Notes under the pieces: model-generated
Told to the model about the DNA's origin: nothing
The model's database searches: none
Seen by the model: the letters and a program-made list of their open reading frames with translations, nothing else
Assembly (NCBI RefSeq): GCF_900114155.1
Contig: NZ_FOSC01000001.1
Span: 62,001-126,000, forward strand
DNA: 64,000 nucleotides
Direction of reading: 5' to 3'
Source of the DNA: Marinobacter persicus
GTDB lineage: Bacteria; Pseudomonadota; Gammaproteobacteria; Pseudomonadales; Oleiphilaceae
In this document: one piece after another, positions 18,625-28,077 of the stretch
Layout of the letters: each line of letters begins with the position of its first letter
Numbering within the stretch: the first letter of the stretch is position 1
Position numbers and translations under genes: made by a program

Positions 18625-19168
18625 ATTTACGACTTTGGAAAGATGCAATCAACGGCAGCGCCTCTTCCATGTGCGCAAAGCGGTGGTTGCCACCCTCAAA
18701 CATTTCCACCTGATAGTAATCCTTCAGCACTTCCCGAGTGTGCCGGGCATCAATCACTTCGTCGCCCTCATCCAGAAGGATCAGACCACAGCCGTTTTTG
18801 GCGATGGGATAATAACTGGCGACCACAGATTCCGTGAGCGTGTAGGGCTTGCCTTGGTAGTCCTCGCCAGAACCAATGTATTTGCATAGTGTCTGGGAAG
18901 GTTCTACCGCCGGATTGATCGCCACAAATGGAATGCCCAGAGACGCGCCGAGTTCCGCAGCCAGCCAACCGCCCATGGAGGTACCGACGATCAGGTCTAC
19001 CTTGGCGAAGTTGCCCTGCTCGATCACATGGCTGACTACTTCATCGGCGCGGCTGGTGTAATCGATGTGACAGCCACCGACAGAGCCGAGCCTTGCCAGA
19101 GTGTGGATTTTGGATTTGTTGGGATCAAAGCTGCTCGCGAAGCCGTGGCAGTAGAAAAGGTTGAGCAT
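18623..19168 (-). CDS. yqiA: YqiA-family esterase
   Basis: 181 residues. It starts MLNLFYCHGFASSFDPNKSKIH and has the nucleophile elbow GTSMGGWLA, AINPAVEPSQTL, an acidic strand LLDEGDEVID and the terminal His in GGNHRFAHMEE. These are the YqiA/UPF0227 alpha/beta-hydrolase features; E. coli YqiA hydrolyses short acyl-CoA and p-nitrophenyl esters. The ATG at 19168 is chosen because GGGAGG lies 5 bases upstream and the fold begins there. The stop overlaps the tRNA terminator. It sits 47 bases after nosL on the same strand and could be read through from the nos operon. Confidence 0.85.
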   Translation of the reverse strand: MLNLFYCHGFASSFDPNKSKIHTLARLGSVGGCHIDYTSRADEVVSHVIEQGNFAKVDLIVGTSMGGWLAAELGASLGIPFVAINPAVEPSQTLCKYIGSGEDYQGKPYTLTESVVASYYPIAKNGCGLILLDEGDEVIDARHTREVLKDYYQVEMFEGGNHRFAHMEEALPLIASFQSRK

Positions 19169-19215
19169 AAAGCCTCCCGCGGGGCGGAGCTTCGGGTGGA
19201 TTCCTGGGCCGCTGG

Positions 19216-19797
19216 TCAATGCTGAACAGAATCTGCGTCTGTCCCGCCGTCCACACTTTCCATATTTTCCATACCGGCCATCCCTCCCATGGACATGCCC
19301 TGGTTGAGATGAGCCATGGTCACCTCTTTAAACGCCAGAACATTTCCGCCGAACTCCCCGGCAAAGGCGGCGGCATCATCCTGACTGGCAAACGAAGCCA
19401 GGGTCGGCCCCATGGCACCGGTCTTCTCCGAACCCACGACGTACCAGGCTTCCCGGGCATCGATCAGGTGCCGGTCGTCCGGCTCATGCCAGTCAGCCCG
19501 GGCCATGTCATGCACATACAAGGTGTGGTCCCGGTTTTTGTTCTCTGGCTGTAACAGCCAGGCAAACAGGTCCCGGGTAGAGCAGAATTTTTGCACCTTC
19601 TCGCCCTTCTCCGGGAAGGCTTCTCCCTTGGGGCCGGGAAAGCGGGTGATCGCCATGCCACAGACATGACATTCATCCCCGGACTCAAAATGCACCGGGT
19701 CGGGGCGGGCGGTCGTTTCTGCCGATTCCTGCGTACAGCCGGCCAGCAATAACACCGCCAGCGCCAGTCCGAACCCTCGCTTTAAAATAGACGCCAT
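19216..19797 (-). CDS. nosL: NosL copper-binding lipoprotein
   Basis: 193 residues. A lipoprotein signal (AVLLLAGC, Cys21) is followed by the conserved metal site DECHVCGMAITRFPGPKGEAF and the characteristic TRDLFAWLLQPEN and YVHDMARADW. NosL delivers Cu(I) for assembly of the CuZ/CuA centres of nitrous-oxide reductase with the NosDFY transporter. The C-terminal 30 residues are Met- and Gly-rich (NQGMSMGGMAGMENM), which could add copper-binding capacity (inference). It is the last gene of nosRZDFYL, 13 bases after nosY. Confidence 0.95.
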   Translation of the reverse strand: MASILKRGFGLALAVLLLAGCTQESAETTARPDPVHFESGDECHVCGMAITRFPGPKGEAFPEKGEKVQKFCSTRDLFAWLLQPENKNRDHTLYVHDMARADWHEPDDRHLIDAREAWYVVGSEKTGAMGPTLASFASQDDAAAFAGEFGGNVLAFKEVTMAHLNQGMSMGGMAGMENMESVDGGTDADSVQH

Positions 19798-19810
19798 GGT
19801 TATGTTCCTC

Positions 19811-20641
19811 TCAGATTCGACGATTACGGAAAAGCAGCAGGGCGGCGGCCAGTGGCAGGACGCACCACATCACCAGAGCCAGCCACAGGCCGGCGGGGCC
19901 AACGGGCAGGTCAGCCCCCAGGCTCAATACACCGCTCAAGGGCTCACTACCGCTAAAGGCCACAATGTTGAGCAGGCGGTAGATGTCTGTGGGGTTGAGC
20001 ATCAGCAACCAGGGCATGAGTTCCGGGTTCAGCGTGCCCTCGCTGGCCACCAGCCCCCCCAACAGCATGAGATCGAAGATGAGCACAAAGAAAAACCAGA
20101 TGGTCAGGGCAAGCCCCGCCGCCACCGGCTTTTCGCTCACCCGGACACTGACCAGATAAGCCAATGCAATAAACCCCAGTCCCAACAGAATGGTGGAGCC
20201 AATAAACCGGCCCATAGCGGTCGCCAGGCTGACGATGGCCACCTCCTCCACCAGCAGGGCAATGGCCACCCCGGCCACCCCAAAACCAATCACCGTTGCC
20301 AGGCCCAGGGTCAGGCCGTGGCCCAGGAACTTGCCCAGCAGCAGTTGGCTGCGGCTGAGGGGATAGGTCATCAGCAACAGTAGCGTGCCTCCCTCTTCCT
20401 CACCCACAACAGCATCGTAGGCAAGCAGCAGGGCAATCAGAGGAATGAGGAAAATCCCCAGGCTGGCCAGGCTGGCAATCGTGGCCGGCGTGGAGGCATA
20501 ACCAACCTGCCCGGCGGCCGCTGCACCGAACCAGGCGATACCAAGCGCCAGGGTTGCGAACACGAAGGAGATAGCCACCAGCCAACGGTTGCGAAGGCTG
20601 TCACTCAACTCTTTTCGGGCGATGGTCCATACGGCGTTCAT
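19811..20641 (-). CDS. nosY: NosY, ABC-2 permease of the nos copper-site assembly transporter
   Basis: 276 residues with six hydrophobic segments. The N-terminus MNAVWTIARKELSDSLRNRWL and the region LLAYDAVVGEEEGGTLLLLMTYPLSRSQLLLGKFLG are typical of ABC-2 type permeases and of NosY. NosY forms an inner-membrane complex with the ATPase NosF and periplasmic NosD that powers maturation of NosZ. The start overlaps nosF's stop by four bases, so the stoichiometric partners are translationally coupled. Confidence 0.95.
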   Translation of the reverse strand: MNAVWTIARKELSDSLRNRWLVAISFVFATLALGIAWFGAAAAGQVGYASTPATIASLASLGIFLIPLIALLLAYDAVVGEEEGGTLLLLMTYPLSRSQLLLGKFLGHGLTLGLATVIGFGVAGVAIALLVEEVAIVSLATAMGRFIGSTILLGLGFIALAYLVSVRVSEKPVAAGLALTIWFFFVLIFDLMLLGGLVASEGTLNPELMPWLLMLNPTDIYRLLNIVAFSGSEPLSGVLSLGADLPVGPAGLWLALVMWCVLPLAAALLLFRNRRI

Positions 20642-21570
20642 TGGGCCCCTCCCCGGTGGGCGAGACCGCCATCACCGATAAAGTGTACATAGATATCCTC
20701 CAGACTCGGCTGGTGGATAGACAAATCAGCAATCGCCCCCGATGCCATTAAACCCTGCAATAACGACATCTTTTGTTGTGGGGCAACCTCCACAGTCAAG
20801 CGCCCGTCCCCTTGCCTGACCACGACCTCATGCCCACGGGTGGCGGAATTGACGGCCGTTTCCAGAGCCTCAACATCCCCCGCGGGCGTCAGGTCCAGAG
20901 TTACCGGCATATCCGCCTGTCTGCGCAATGACGGCAGGTCGCCAACGGCTTTCAGTGCGCCAGAGGTCAGAATGGCCGCGCGGTCGATATAGGGTTCCAC
21001 CCCCGGCAACACATGGGAGCACAGCACAATACCAGTGCCTTCATCGCGCAATTGCCGCAACAGCCGGTAAAGGTCTGCGGTTGCGACCGGGTCCAGCCCT
21101 ACCGTGGGTTCATCGAGCATCAGCAACCGGGGTTTCCCCAGTAGCGCCTGGGCCAGCCCGAGACGCTGTCGCATGCCCTTTGAGTAGGTACGGGTGCGGG
21201 CGTCCATGGCATCCGCCAGGCCCACCTGTGACAGCAGTTCCGGCACCTGGGCGGGCGACGCGCCCTTCAGTCGGGCAAAATGAGCCAGGATTTCCCGTCC
21301 GGTCAACTGCGGATAGAACATGACATTTTCGGGCAGATAGCCGATATGCTGGCTCACCCTTGGGTCGCCCGCCTCGCCTCCAAGTACGGACAACCTGCCC
21401 GCACTTGGTGTCATCAGCCCCAGAATCAGTTTGATGGTGGTGGTCTTGCCGGCGCCGTTATGGCCGAAAAGCCCCAGAATCTCTCCGGGCTCCAACTGGA
21501 GAGTCACATCCTGCAGGACCGTCTCCCGGTCATATCGATGGCTGATGGTATCCAGCTCAAAACAGTTCAT
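20638..21570 (-). CDS. nosF: NosF, ATPase of the NosDFY complex
   Basis: 310 residues of an ABC ATPase: Walker A GHNGAGKTTT, Q-loop region IGYLPENVMFYPQLTGREIL, signature YSKGMRQRLGLAQAL, Walker B LLMLDEPTVGLDP and the switch His in VLCSHVLPG. A C-terminal regulatory domain (about 215-300) follows, as in other NosF proteins. It energises NosY/NosD during CuZ maturation. It overlaps both nosD (upstream) and nosY (downstream) by four bases. Confidence 0.95.
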   Translation of the reverse strand: MNCFELDTISHRYDRETVLQDVTLQLEPGEILGLFGHNGAGKTTTIKLILGLMTPSAGRLSVLGGEAGDPRVSQHIGYLPENVMFYPQLTGREILAHFARLKGASPAQVPELLSQVGLADAMDARTRTYSKGMRQRLGLAQALLGKPRLLMLDEPTVGLDPVATADLYRLLRQLRDEGTGIVLCSHVLPGVEPYIDRAAILTSGALKAVGDLPSLRRQADMPVTLDLTPAGDVEALETAVNSATRGHEVVVRQGDGRLTVEVAPQQKMSLLQGLMASGAIADLSIHQPSLEDIYVHFIGDGGLAHRGGAQ

Positions 21571-22835
21571 CGGGTCTCCAATTGCAGAGGTTCGGGAATG
21601 CTCATGAGGGGATGCGGGTCACTCACCCCGGCCGCTTTGACAACCGGGAAAGCCTCCTGCACCCAGCGCAGGGTATCCACGGCCGGGCTGAACATCAGGA
21701 CTTTGGCCTCCGGATACTTCCAGAGCAGCCGGTCCACGTTGTCGTTGGGTTCATAGGGCACATCACCGACACCGTCCTGGTCCCGGTCCCAGCCCAGATA
21801 GTCACTCCAGTAGTTGCCTTTGCCCTCGCTGGCCCAGGTCTGGGGCCGGGTGGCAACGTACTTGACCTGCCGCTGGTTATTCACAAAGGCATTACCAGAC
21901 ACCTGGTTATCCTCGGAGCCGGCGGTCAGGTGAATACCGATATTGCTGTTGGCAAAAAGGTTGCCTTCAAAGGTGTTGTATAGGGAGTTGTAGATAAACA
22001 GGGCCTTGCCCTCGGCGCCGTCAATGGAGACCCCGGCAGACTGGCCCTGGGACACTCCGGTCACCACATTGCCTCTCAGTTCCGACTGGGTAATGAAATT
22101 CATCAGGATGCCGTAGTTCTCGTCATTCTCGGACCGGTTGTTGATCACCCGCAGGCGTTTGCTCTGCATCAGCGCATAGCCGGTACGGGTCCCCCGGGTT
22201 ACATTGTTCTCCAGGAGATTATCCATGGAATACATGTAATGGATGCCGTAGCGAAGATCTGTCATCACATTGCCGCGCAGGGTGTTGTGATTGGAGGTCT
22301 CGATGTAAATGGCATCGCGGGTCTGACTAATGTCATTACCTTCGATCAGCGCCCCGGTGGTATTGAACAGATGGATACCATTACCGCGATCCTGGGAACG
22401 AAGGCTGTCATCCCCCCGGATACGGTTGTTGCGCACGGTGACATCCGGCGTTGCATCCAGCCAGATACCGAACGCCGCCCCCTGCAGGCGATTATTTTCG
22501 ACGACTGCCCCACGGGCTTCCCGGGCTACAAAAATCCCCGCATCCAGCTCGTTCAGATCGCTGCCCCAGTTGCGGACGAAACATCCGGAGAGGGTCACCT
22601 CCCGGGCAATAATGTCCACGGCACTGCCCTGCCCGCCGGCATCTATTACCGTGTCGGGATGACAGGACACATTCACCCCGGGCACCCGGATGGCCAGCGA
22701 CGGAACCTGCCCGGCAGGCAGCTCGAAGGCGTCCCCCGGCTCCAGGGCGTTCAACTGCTCCTGCAGGTTCGCGTGTGCGGTCAGCGATAACAGGGCGACG
22801 ATCAGGGCCACTCCATAACGCAAAGGTGAATACAT
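21567..22835 (-). CDS. nosD: NosD, periplasmic copper-site maturation protein
   Basis: 422 residues from the ATG at 22835, which has GAGGGG 5 bases upstream; the longer frame to 22931 would precede the signal peptide. The signal sequence ends near LTAHA. The rest is a right-handed beta-helix of CASH/NosD type with repeated N-rich coils (VVENNRLQGAAFGIWLD, VTVRNNRIRG, ALIEGNDISQTRDAIYIETS, NTLRGNVMTDLRYGIHYMY). NosD binds NosFY and receives copper from NosL for NosZ. Confidence 0.95.
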   Translation of the reverse strand: MYSPLRYGVALIVALLSLTAHANLQEQLNALEPGDAFELPAGQVPSLAIRVPGVNVSCHPDTVIDAGGQGSAVDIIAREVTLSGCFVRNWGSDLNELDAGIFVAREARGAVVENNRLQGAAFGIWLDATPDVTVRNNRIRGDDSLRSQDRGNGIHLFNTTGALIEGNDISQTRDAIYIETSNHNTLRGNVMTDLRYGIHYMYSMDNLLENNVTRGTRTGYALMQSKRLRVINNRSENDENYGILMNFITQSELRGNVVTGVSQGQSAGVSIDGAEGKALFIYNSLYNTFEGNLFANSNIGIHLTAGSEDNQVSGNAFVNNQRQVKYVATRPQTWASEGKGNYWSDYLGWDRDQDGVGDVPYEPNDNVDRLLWKYPEAKVLMFSPAVDTLRWVQEAFPVVKAAGVSDPHPLMSIPEPLQLETR

Positions 22836-22861
22836 CAACGCCCCTCGGAAACGAAAGTTAT

Positions 22862-22879
22862 CTTCGGTCAACACCGAAG
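22862..22879 (-). promoter_or_regulatory. Hairpin just upstream of nosD
   Basis: CTTCGGT (22862-22868), loop CAAC, ACCGAAG (22873-22879): a perfect 7-pair stem in the nosZ-nosD spacer, about 27 bases before the nosD start. No T tract follows it on the minus strand, so a processing or mRNA-stability role is more likely than termination. Confidence 0.4.
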
Positions 22880-22904
22880 CTGGGCAAGCCAATTCAAGGA
22901 CATA

Positions 22905-22928
22905 CCGGAGCCCCCGAAGGAGCCCCGG
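22905..22928 (-). promoter_or_regulatory. C(UUCG)G hairpin at the 3' end of the nosZ message
   Basis: In the transcript sense 24 bases fold into a 10-pair stem (two G-U) closed by C(UUCG)G, an exceptionally stable tetraloop. It lies 16 bases after the nosZ stop and no U tract follows, so it looks like a 3'-end protector or partial attenuator that could raise nosZ mRNA over nosDFYL. Confidence 0.55.
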
Positions 22929-22943
22929 CATACCAGCGGCCTA

Positions 22944-24842
22944 TCAGGCCTTCTCGACCAGCATGCGACCACGCATTTCCATGTGCAGCGCATGACAGAA
23001 CCAGTTGCAGTAGTACCAGTGAACCCCCGGACGATCCGCCACAAAGGTTACCGACGATGTCTGCTGCGGGCTGATTTCCATGCTCACACCATGGTTGACC
23101 ATGCAGAAGCCGTGAGTCACGTCCTCGATGGTATCCAGGTTGGTCACATAGACAGTCACCTCGTCACCCTGCTTCACCTTGAACTCGGTCAGGTTGAACT
23201 GGGGGGCGACTGACGTCATGTATACCCGCACCTTGTTACCATCACGGATGACCTTGTTGTCGAGCTCCAGAGTGATGCCATCCTTTTCAGCCTGTTCACG
23301 GGCAGAGGCAAAGAACGGGTCTTTGCGGTCCCAGATTTTCTTGGTCTGGGTAATCTGGTCACGGCGCAACAGGATGCAATCATGGGGTTCGGCGAAGGTC
23401 GGGCCATCGTGCACCAGCTTCATCTCTTCACCGGAGATATCGATCAACTGATCGTTTTCCGGGTGCAGCGGACCGGCAGGCAGGAAGCGGTCCTTGGAGA
23501 ACTTGGACAGCACCACCAGCCACTTGCCATCAGCATCACGTGATTCGGTCAGGGAAGCGTGGTTATGGCCAGGCTGGTAGTGAACATCCAGTTTCTGGCG
23601 GATGTAGTTCACCTTCTCGCCATTGTAATTCCTGATCGCATCGGCAATGTTCCACTTAACCACCTGGCTGTCGATGAACAACGTGGTGTAGGCGTTGCCC
23701 TTGCCATCGTAGGTTGTGTGCAGCGGCCCAAGCCCCAGCTCCGGCTCGGCCACCACGGTATCCCGAGGTTCGATCTTGCTGTCGAACAGATCGTCCAGCT
23801 TGTCGATGGCAATGATGGAGACGGTCGGAGACAGCTTGCCGTTGGCAATGAAGTATTTGCCGTCCGGCGAGGTGTTAAGACCGTGCGGGTTTTTCGGCAC
23901 CGGAATGTAACGGGTCAGCTCAGAACCCTGGCGACCGTCGACCACTGGCACCTTGGAATCACCCAGGGTCTTGTAGTTGCCGCTCTTTACAGCCTGTTCG
24001 ATGCGCTCGATGTTGAACACAACCGCCCAGTCGCGGTCATTGCGCATGGTGCCGGCCAGATCCAGCGCCTTCTCGGAGTTGTAACAGGTTGCGCAGGCAT
24101 ACTTGCCGGTGTAGTCGGCATCAACGTTATCCAGGTTACCATCGACAATTACCTGGAAGGCCACCTCCATGGTCTCGGCGTCCAGCGCGTTGAACATGGT
24201 GAAACTGCTTTCCAGACTGGTGTCGCTGCCGTCGTTCGGGTGCGGGATTACGTATTCGGCATTACAGAAGACATAGTTGGTCTTCGGTACTTTCTGCAGG
24301 CGCAGACCGTGGATCGCCTGGACGTTGGGGATCGTGGTGATCTTGTCGCACTTCATGATATCGAGCCGGATACGCGCCACGCGGGTATTGGCTTTATCAT
24401 TGATAAACAGGTACTTGCCGTCGTAACGGCCGTCTGTCATGGAAATGTGCGGGTGGTGGCAGTCACCGTTCTGGTGGGTGTTGTCATGGCCCAGAACGTC
24501 CTTACTCTCATTGGTCAGGCCCCAGCCAGTGGCGGAGTCCACATTGAATACCGGAATGCGCATGATCTCACGCATGGACGGGACGCCCAGCACCCTCACC
24601 TCACCGGAATGACCGCCACTCCAGAAACCGTAATACTCATCCAGTTCGCCGGGGTGAATGACATAATTGTTACGCGCTTCTTCCGATGCCGCGGCAAAAG
24701 CCTCCCTGGACATGACCGCGGTGCCCAGACCGGAGGCACCCGCCACACCAGCCAGGGCTGCAGCCCCCATGAACCGGCGGCGGCTCAGGCCACCTTCAGC
24801 CGGTTCCGGCGCGTCTTTCATCAGTTCGTCTCGTTTTTTCAT
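22944..24842 (-). CDS. nosZ: Nitrous-oxide reductase
   Basis: 632 residues. A twin-arginine signal ([17 protein letters not shown]) directs Tat export of the folded enzyme. The seven-bladed propeller carries the CuZ histidines, for example in [16 protein letters not shown] and [13 protein letters not shown] and HNHASL. The C-terminal cupredoxin has the CuA ligands in [12 protein letters not shown]. This is a clade I, Tat-dependent NosZ. It reduces N2O to N2, the last step of denitrification. It lies 61 bases after nosR, and a stable hairpin separates it from nosD. Confidence 0.98.
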   Translation of the reverse strand: MKKRDELMKDAPEPAEGGLSRRRFMGAAALAGVAGASGLGTAVMSREAFAAASEEARNNYVIHPGELDEYYGFWSGGHSGEVRVLGVPSMREIMRIPVFNVDSATGWGLTNESKDVLGHDNTHQNGDCHHPHISMTDGRYDGKYLFINDKANTRVARIRLDIMKCDKITTIPNVQAIHGLRLQKVPKTNYVFCNAEYVIPHPNDGSDTSLESSFTMFNALDAETMEVAFQVIVDGNLDNVDADYTGKYACATCYNSEKALDLAGTMRNDRDWAVVFNIERIEQAVKSGNYKTLGDSKVPVVDGRQGSELTRYIPVPKNPHGLNTSPDGKYFIANGKLSPTVSIIAIDKLDDLFDSKIEPRDTVVAEPELGLGPLHTTYDGKGNAYTTLFIDSQVVKWNIADAIRNYNGEKVNYIRQKLDVHYQPGHNHASLTESRDADGKWLVVLSKFSKDRFLPAGPLHPENDQLIDISGEEMKLVHDGPTFAEPHDCILLRRDQITQTKKIWDRKDPFFASAREQAEKDGITLELDNKVIRDGNKVRVYMTSVAPQFNLTEFKVKQGDEVTVYVTNLDTIEDVTHGFCMVNHGVSMEISPQQTSSVTFVADRPGVHWYYCNWFCHALHMEMRGRMLVEKA

Positions 24843-24903
24843 AGCCTATTACTCCGTTTCTATTATGACGGTTCTTGGTTTTCAGGTTTTCGGGTACTGC
24901 TGC

Positions 24904-27054
24904 TTACTCCACTTGGGCTACCGGAATCTGCTCCGGGTGCCCGGGGGCGTTGTGACCACGGCGCTTGCCACGCCGCTTGACGATCAGCGGCGGACACTTG
25001 TGGTCATCGAAATAGGTCATCTGACAATCCAGGCAGTAGTGGCATTCCATGTAGTTGATGCGGCCATCGGGGTGAATGGCCTGGACCTCACACTCCTTGT
25101 CACAGAGCCGACAGGGATTACCGCATTCCTTGCGCCGCTTGAGCCAGTCGAACACCCGGAGCTTGGTTGGCAGTGCCAGTGCCGCGCCCAGAGGGCAGAG
25201 GTAACGGCAGTAGACCTTGCGGGTGAACAGGTTGACCACCAGAAGAGCCACGGCATAGAGAACAAAGGGCCAGCTGCGGGCGAAATGCAGGGTAATGGCC
25301 GTTTTGAAAGGCTCCACTTCGGCCATCTGCTCTGCGGTACCCATGGCCTCAAGAGAGACCCCGAACAACACCAGCAGAATGATGTACTTGATGGCCCAGA
25401 GCCGCTCGTGCCAGGCAAAAGGTACGGTGTACTGGGGAATCTTCAGCTTCCGGGCAATCTCGTTGAGCAATTCCTGCAGCGCGCCGAAGGGGCACAACCA
25501 GCCGCAGTAAACCGCCCGGCCCCAAAGCAGCACGATGCCCGCGACCACCGCCCAGAGGACAAAGATGATCGGATCGATCAGGAAGGTCTCCCAGCTGAAA
25601 CCACTGATCAGGCTGTTGACGAATGTCAGTACATTGACAATGGATAACTGCCCGAGGGCATACCAGCCAATAAAGACCAGGGTGTAAACCAGAAACCCGT
25701 GCCGGATCCAGCGCATCATCCGGGGCTTTCTCACCAGCCAGTCCTGGAAAAACAGGATGAACAGCAGAACGGCAATTCCAACTCCCAGCACCGTGATCTG
25801 GAACTGTTTCTGATACCAGACCTGCACCCACATCGGCTGGGATTCCAGCCACTCTTCCTCGGTGACCACCGGTTCGGGGCGAGTGTAGTAGGTATCCGGC
25901 AACTGGTACTCCAGGGGAAACACCTGGAACTCGCTGTCCAACGGGCCTGTCTGGCGCTTTACCGTGAGCTCCAGGGTCCAGGGCGTACCGGGATCAAAGT
26001 TGTACTGTTGCCGGATGATAAAGATCGCCATTTCATTGAAATCCGGCATACCCTCGGCATAAACATCGCTCAGGCGATAGTAATCCAGGTCCCGGAAGTT
26101 GAAGGTGTCACCGAACTGACGGATCTGGATGCGATCAAAAATGCCGCCGCGGACGTACCCCGACCCCTTGAACGAATAATCCCCGTTGGCCATGACGGCA
26201 ATAGCGTGCTCCCCGGGTTTCAGTTCCGCTTTCAACCGGCGGTACTGGTTTTCCCCCAGCAAATTACGGCCGATTGTCGGGACATCCAGGTAGGTGGCAT
26301 ACAGGTCTATCAGGGTGTCTTCCCGTTCTGCCTGTGAGGCCTCGTCAATGCCTTCAGCGGGCGTGCCCAAAAACGCATCGTCCACCTGGCCCCGGGTAAG
26401 GCGAAGCCGTCGTACCGCGCCGTTTCCGGTCAATTCCTCCCAGGTTCGGGGCTGAAACCCGTCGCTCCGGATCTGCGCCATCGGTGGCCGGCTGGACGCA
26501 CCACCTTCAATCACGCCAAGTTCCACGCCCACCCTGTGTGCCGTGCGCATCAGTACTTCGTTGATCACCATGACGGTCACCGTGGCTCCGGAGACACCAT
26601 CAACAGCGACCTTCCGCTCATTCGACGTGCCACCAACAGTGACTTTCTGGTCGGCTTTCAGGCCAACGTACTGATCGGTGAATTCGTGCAGTTTGCGCTC
26701 AGGAATACCGACGAGCAGGATGGGTTCGTGATGTTCTATAACCCGGGCAGCGCGGATTTTTCCCTCCGGATCAAGGACCACAACCGCATTGACCGGCTTG
26801 CCGGAATAGGCTGGCGTCTGAACAAAGTCCAGGCTCTGGTAGACATAGCCTTTAAGCTTTTCACCGGCATAGAGGGCCTGGATGGCCCGGTTTTCTTCCA
26901 GCGGCTGGTAACGGGTTACTTCCGGGAAGGTCTTTTCAATAACCTGACGACCGGCCACCGGCTCATAGCCGGAAACAGGCGCCGCCTGCAGTGCCGTGGC
27001 GGAAAAACCACCCATCAGGAGACATAACAGCAAAATCCTGACAACCAGCGTCAC
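24904..27054 (-). CDS. nosR: NosR, membrane flavo-iron-sulfur protein for N2O reduction
   Basis: 716 residues. It has a signal peptide, then a periplasmic FMN-binding domain (about 85-185) with the flavin-attachment motif SGATVT, then about six membrane helices. The cytoplasmic side carries CGWLCP and CRYLCP motifs and two ferredoxin-type clusters (CGNPCRLCDKEC and CHYCLDC). NosR feeds electrons to NosZ and is needed for nosZ expression. The GTG start at 27054 has GGGGAGG 4 bases upstream. It is the first gene of the nos operon, 209 bases after tatC. Confidence 0.96.
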   Translation of the reverse strand: MTLVVRILLLCLLMGGFSATALQAAPVSGYEPVAGRQVIEKTFPEVTRYQPLEENRAIQALYAGEKLKGYVYQSLDFVQTPAYSGKPVNAVVVLDPEGKIRAARVIEHHEPILLVGIPERKLHEFTDQYVGLKADQKVTVGGTSNERKVAVDGVSGATVTVMVINEVLMRTAHRVGVELGVIEGGASSRPPMAQIRSDGFQPRTWEELTGNGAVRRLRLTRGQVDDAFLGTPAEGIDEASQAEREDTLIDLYATYLDVPTIGRNLLGENQYRRLKAELKPGEHAIAVMANGDYSFKGSGYVRGGIFDRIQIRQFGDTFNFRDLDYYRLSDVYAEGMPDFNEMAIFIIRQQYNFDPGTPWTLELTVKRQTGPLDSEFQVFPLEYQLPDTYYTRPEPVVTEEEWLESQPMWVQVWYQKQFQITVLGVGIAVLLFILFFQDWLVRKPRMMRWIRHGFLVYTLVFIGWYALGQLSIVNVLTFVNSLISGFSWETFLIDPIIFVLWAVVAGIVLLWGRAVYCGWLCPFGALQELLNEIARKLKIPQYTVPFAWHERLWAIKYIILLVLFGVSLEAMGTAEQMAEVEPFKTAITLHFARSWPFVLYAVALLVVNLFTRKVYCRYLCPLGAALALPTKLRVFDWLKRRKECGNPCRLCDKECEVQAIHPDGRINYMECHYCLDCQMTYFDDHKCPPLIVKRRGKRRGHNAPGHPEQIPVAQVE

Positions 27055-27226
27055 ACGACCTCCCCAGCGTAATATTGCATTGCATCCAATCCAATCCGCG
27101 TTAACTTCAATTCAAATGCCTCTTTTCGAATTCATTCATAAAAAATGTCTGTTAAAAAATACTAAAACGCCGCATCGGGAAAATCGCTCCCTCTATGGAG
27201 GTAGAATCCGGGCAACCTGCAGGGAA

Positions 27227-27240
27227 TTGATTCAGCTCAA
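27227..27240 (-). promoter_or_regulatory. FNR/DNR/NNR-type box upstream of nosR
   Basis: TTGAT-TCAG-CTCAA matches the TTGAT-N4-ATCAA dyad at 9 of 10 positions. It lies 173 bases upstream of the nosR start, in the only sizeable gap before the operon. Anaerobic or NO-dependent activation of nos genes by CRP/FNR-family regulators is well known. The weakly conserved -10 region about 30 bases downstream fits a class II arrangement, but no clear start site can be named. Confidence 0.6.
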
Positions 27241-27263
27241 TCCGTCAAGAATCAGTGCCGGCC

Positions 27264-28049
27264 TTATTCTCCTTGCTGTCGCTCTTCACTGACCGCATCC
27301 GCCTCCCGGTATGCCAGGCGGCCGAATACGATGCCGAACTCAAACAAAATCCACATGGGAACAGCCAACAGGGTCTGGGAGATGATGTCTGGCGGGGTCA
27401 GCATCATGCCAATCACGAAACAGGCCACCACGACATACGGACGCTTGGCCGCCAGATCCTGTGGCGTGGTAGCACCCGAGAGTATGAGAAGTACGGTGGC
27501 GATGGGGATTTCAAAGGCAATGCCGAAGGCGAAGAACATCTTGAGCACGAAGTTCAGATAGCTGTTGATGTCGGGCAATTCGACAATGCCCTCCGGCCCG
27601 ATCGCTGTGAAGAACCCGAACACCAGCGGAAAAACGACAAAGTAGGCAAACAGCGCTCCGGCATAGAAAAGAATGACCGAAGTGAACAACAGTGGGAACG
27701 CCAGACGCTTCTCATGGACATAAAGACCCGGCGCAATGAAGCTCCATATCTGGAACAGCACATAGGGAATGGCGGCGAACACTGACAGCACCAGGGCCAG
27801 CTTCAGGGGCGCGAAAAACGGCGAGGTAATGTCGGTGGCGATCATGGTCTGGCCAACCGGCAGCAATTCTCGCAACGGCTCCGACAGCAACAGATAAAGC
27901 TCGTTGGCAAACGGATAGATCGCCGCAAAACAGATAGCCACGGCCACCACCACTTTCAGTAGCCGACTGCGCAACTCCAGCAGGTGCTCGATCAGAGGCA
28001 TTTCCCGCTGTTCGGGAGGCGATTGTTGGACATTAGTGTGGGCGGTCAT
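27264..28049 (-). CDS. tatC: Sec-independent protein translocase TatC
   Basis: 261 residues with six membrane helices. Conserved features are EMPLIEHLLELRSRLLK at the cytoplasmic N-terminus, the FxxF-containing first loop, FQIWSFIAPGLYVHEKR, and ALFAYFVVFPLVFGFF. TatC recognises twin-arginine signals and with TatA/B moves folded proteins across the inner membrane. It follows tatB by 28 bases and precedes nosR on the same strand; NosZ is an evident substrate. Confidence 0.96.
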   Translation of the reverse strand: MTAHTNVQQSPPEQREMPLIEHLLELRSRLLKVVVAVAICFAAIYPFANELYLLLSEPLRELLPVGQTMIATDITSPFFAPLKLALVLSVFAAIPYVLFQIWSFIAPGLYVHEKRLAFPLLFTSVILFYAGALFAYFVVFPLVFGFFTAIGPEGIVELPDINSYLNFVLKMFFAFGIAFEIPIATVLLILSGATTPQDLAAKRPYVVVACFVIGMMLTPPDIISQTLLAVPMWILFEFGIVFGRLAYREADAVSEERQQGE

Positions 28050-28077
28050 GGGTGTGGTCGAATGAAAACTCTGGTGG

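Noticed and set aside
23559..24980. 473-codon plus-strand open frame opposite nosZ
   Set aside because: nosZ is unmistakable on the minus strand; the frame is a by-product of GC-rich codon use.
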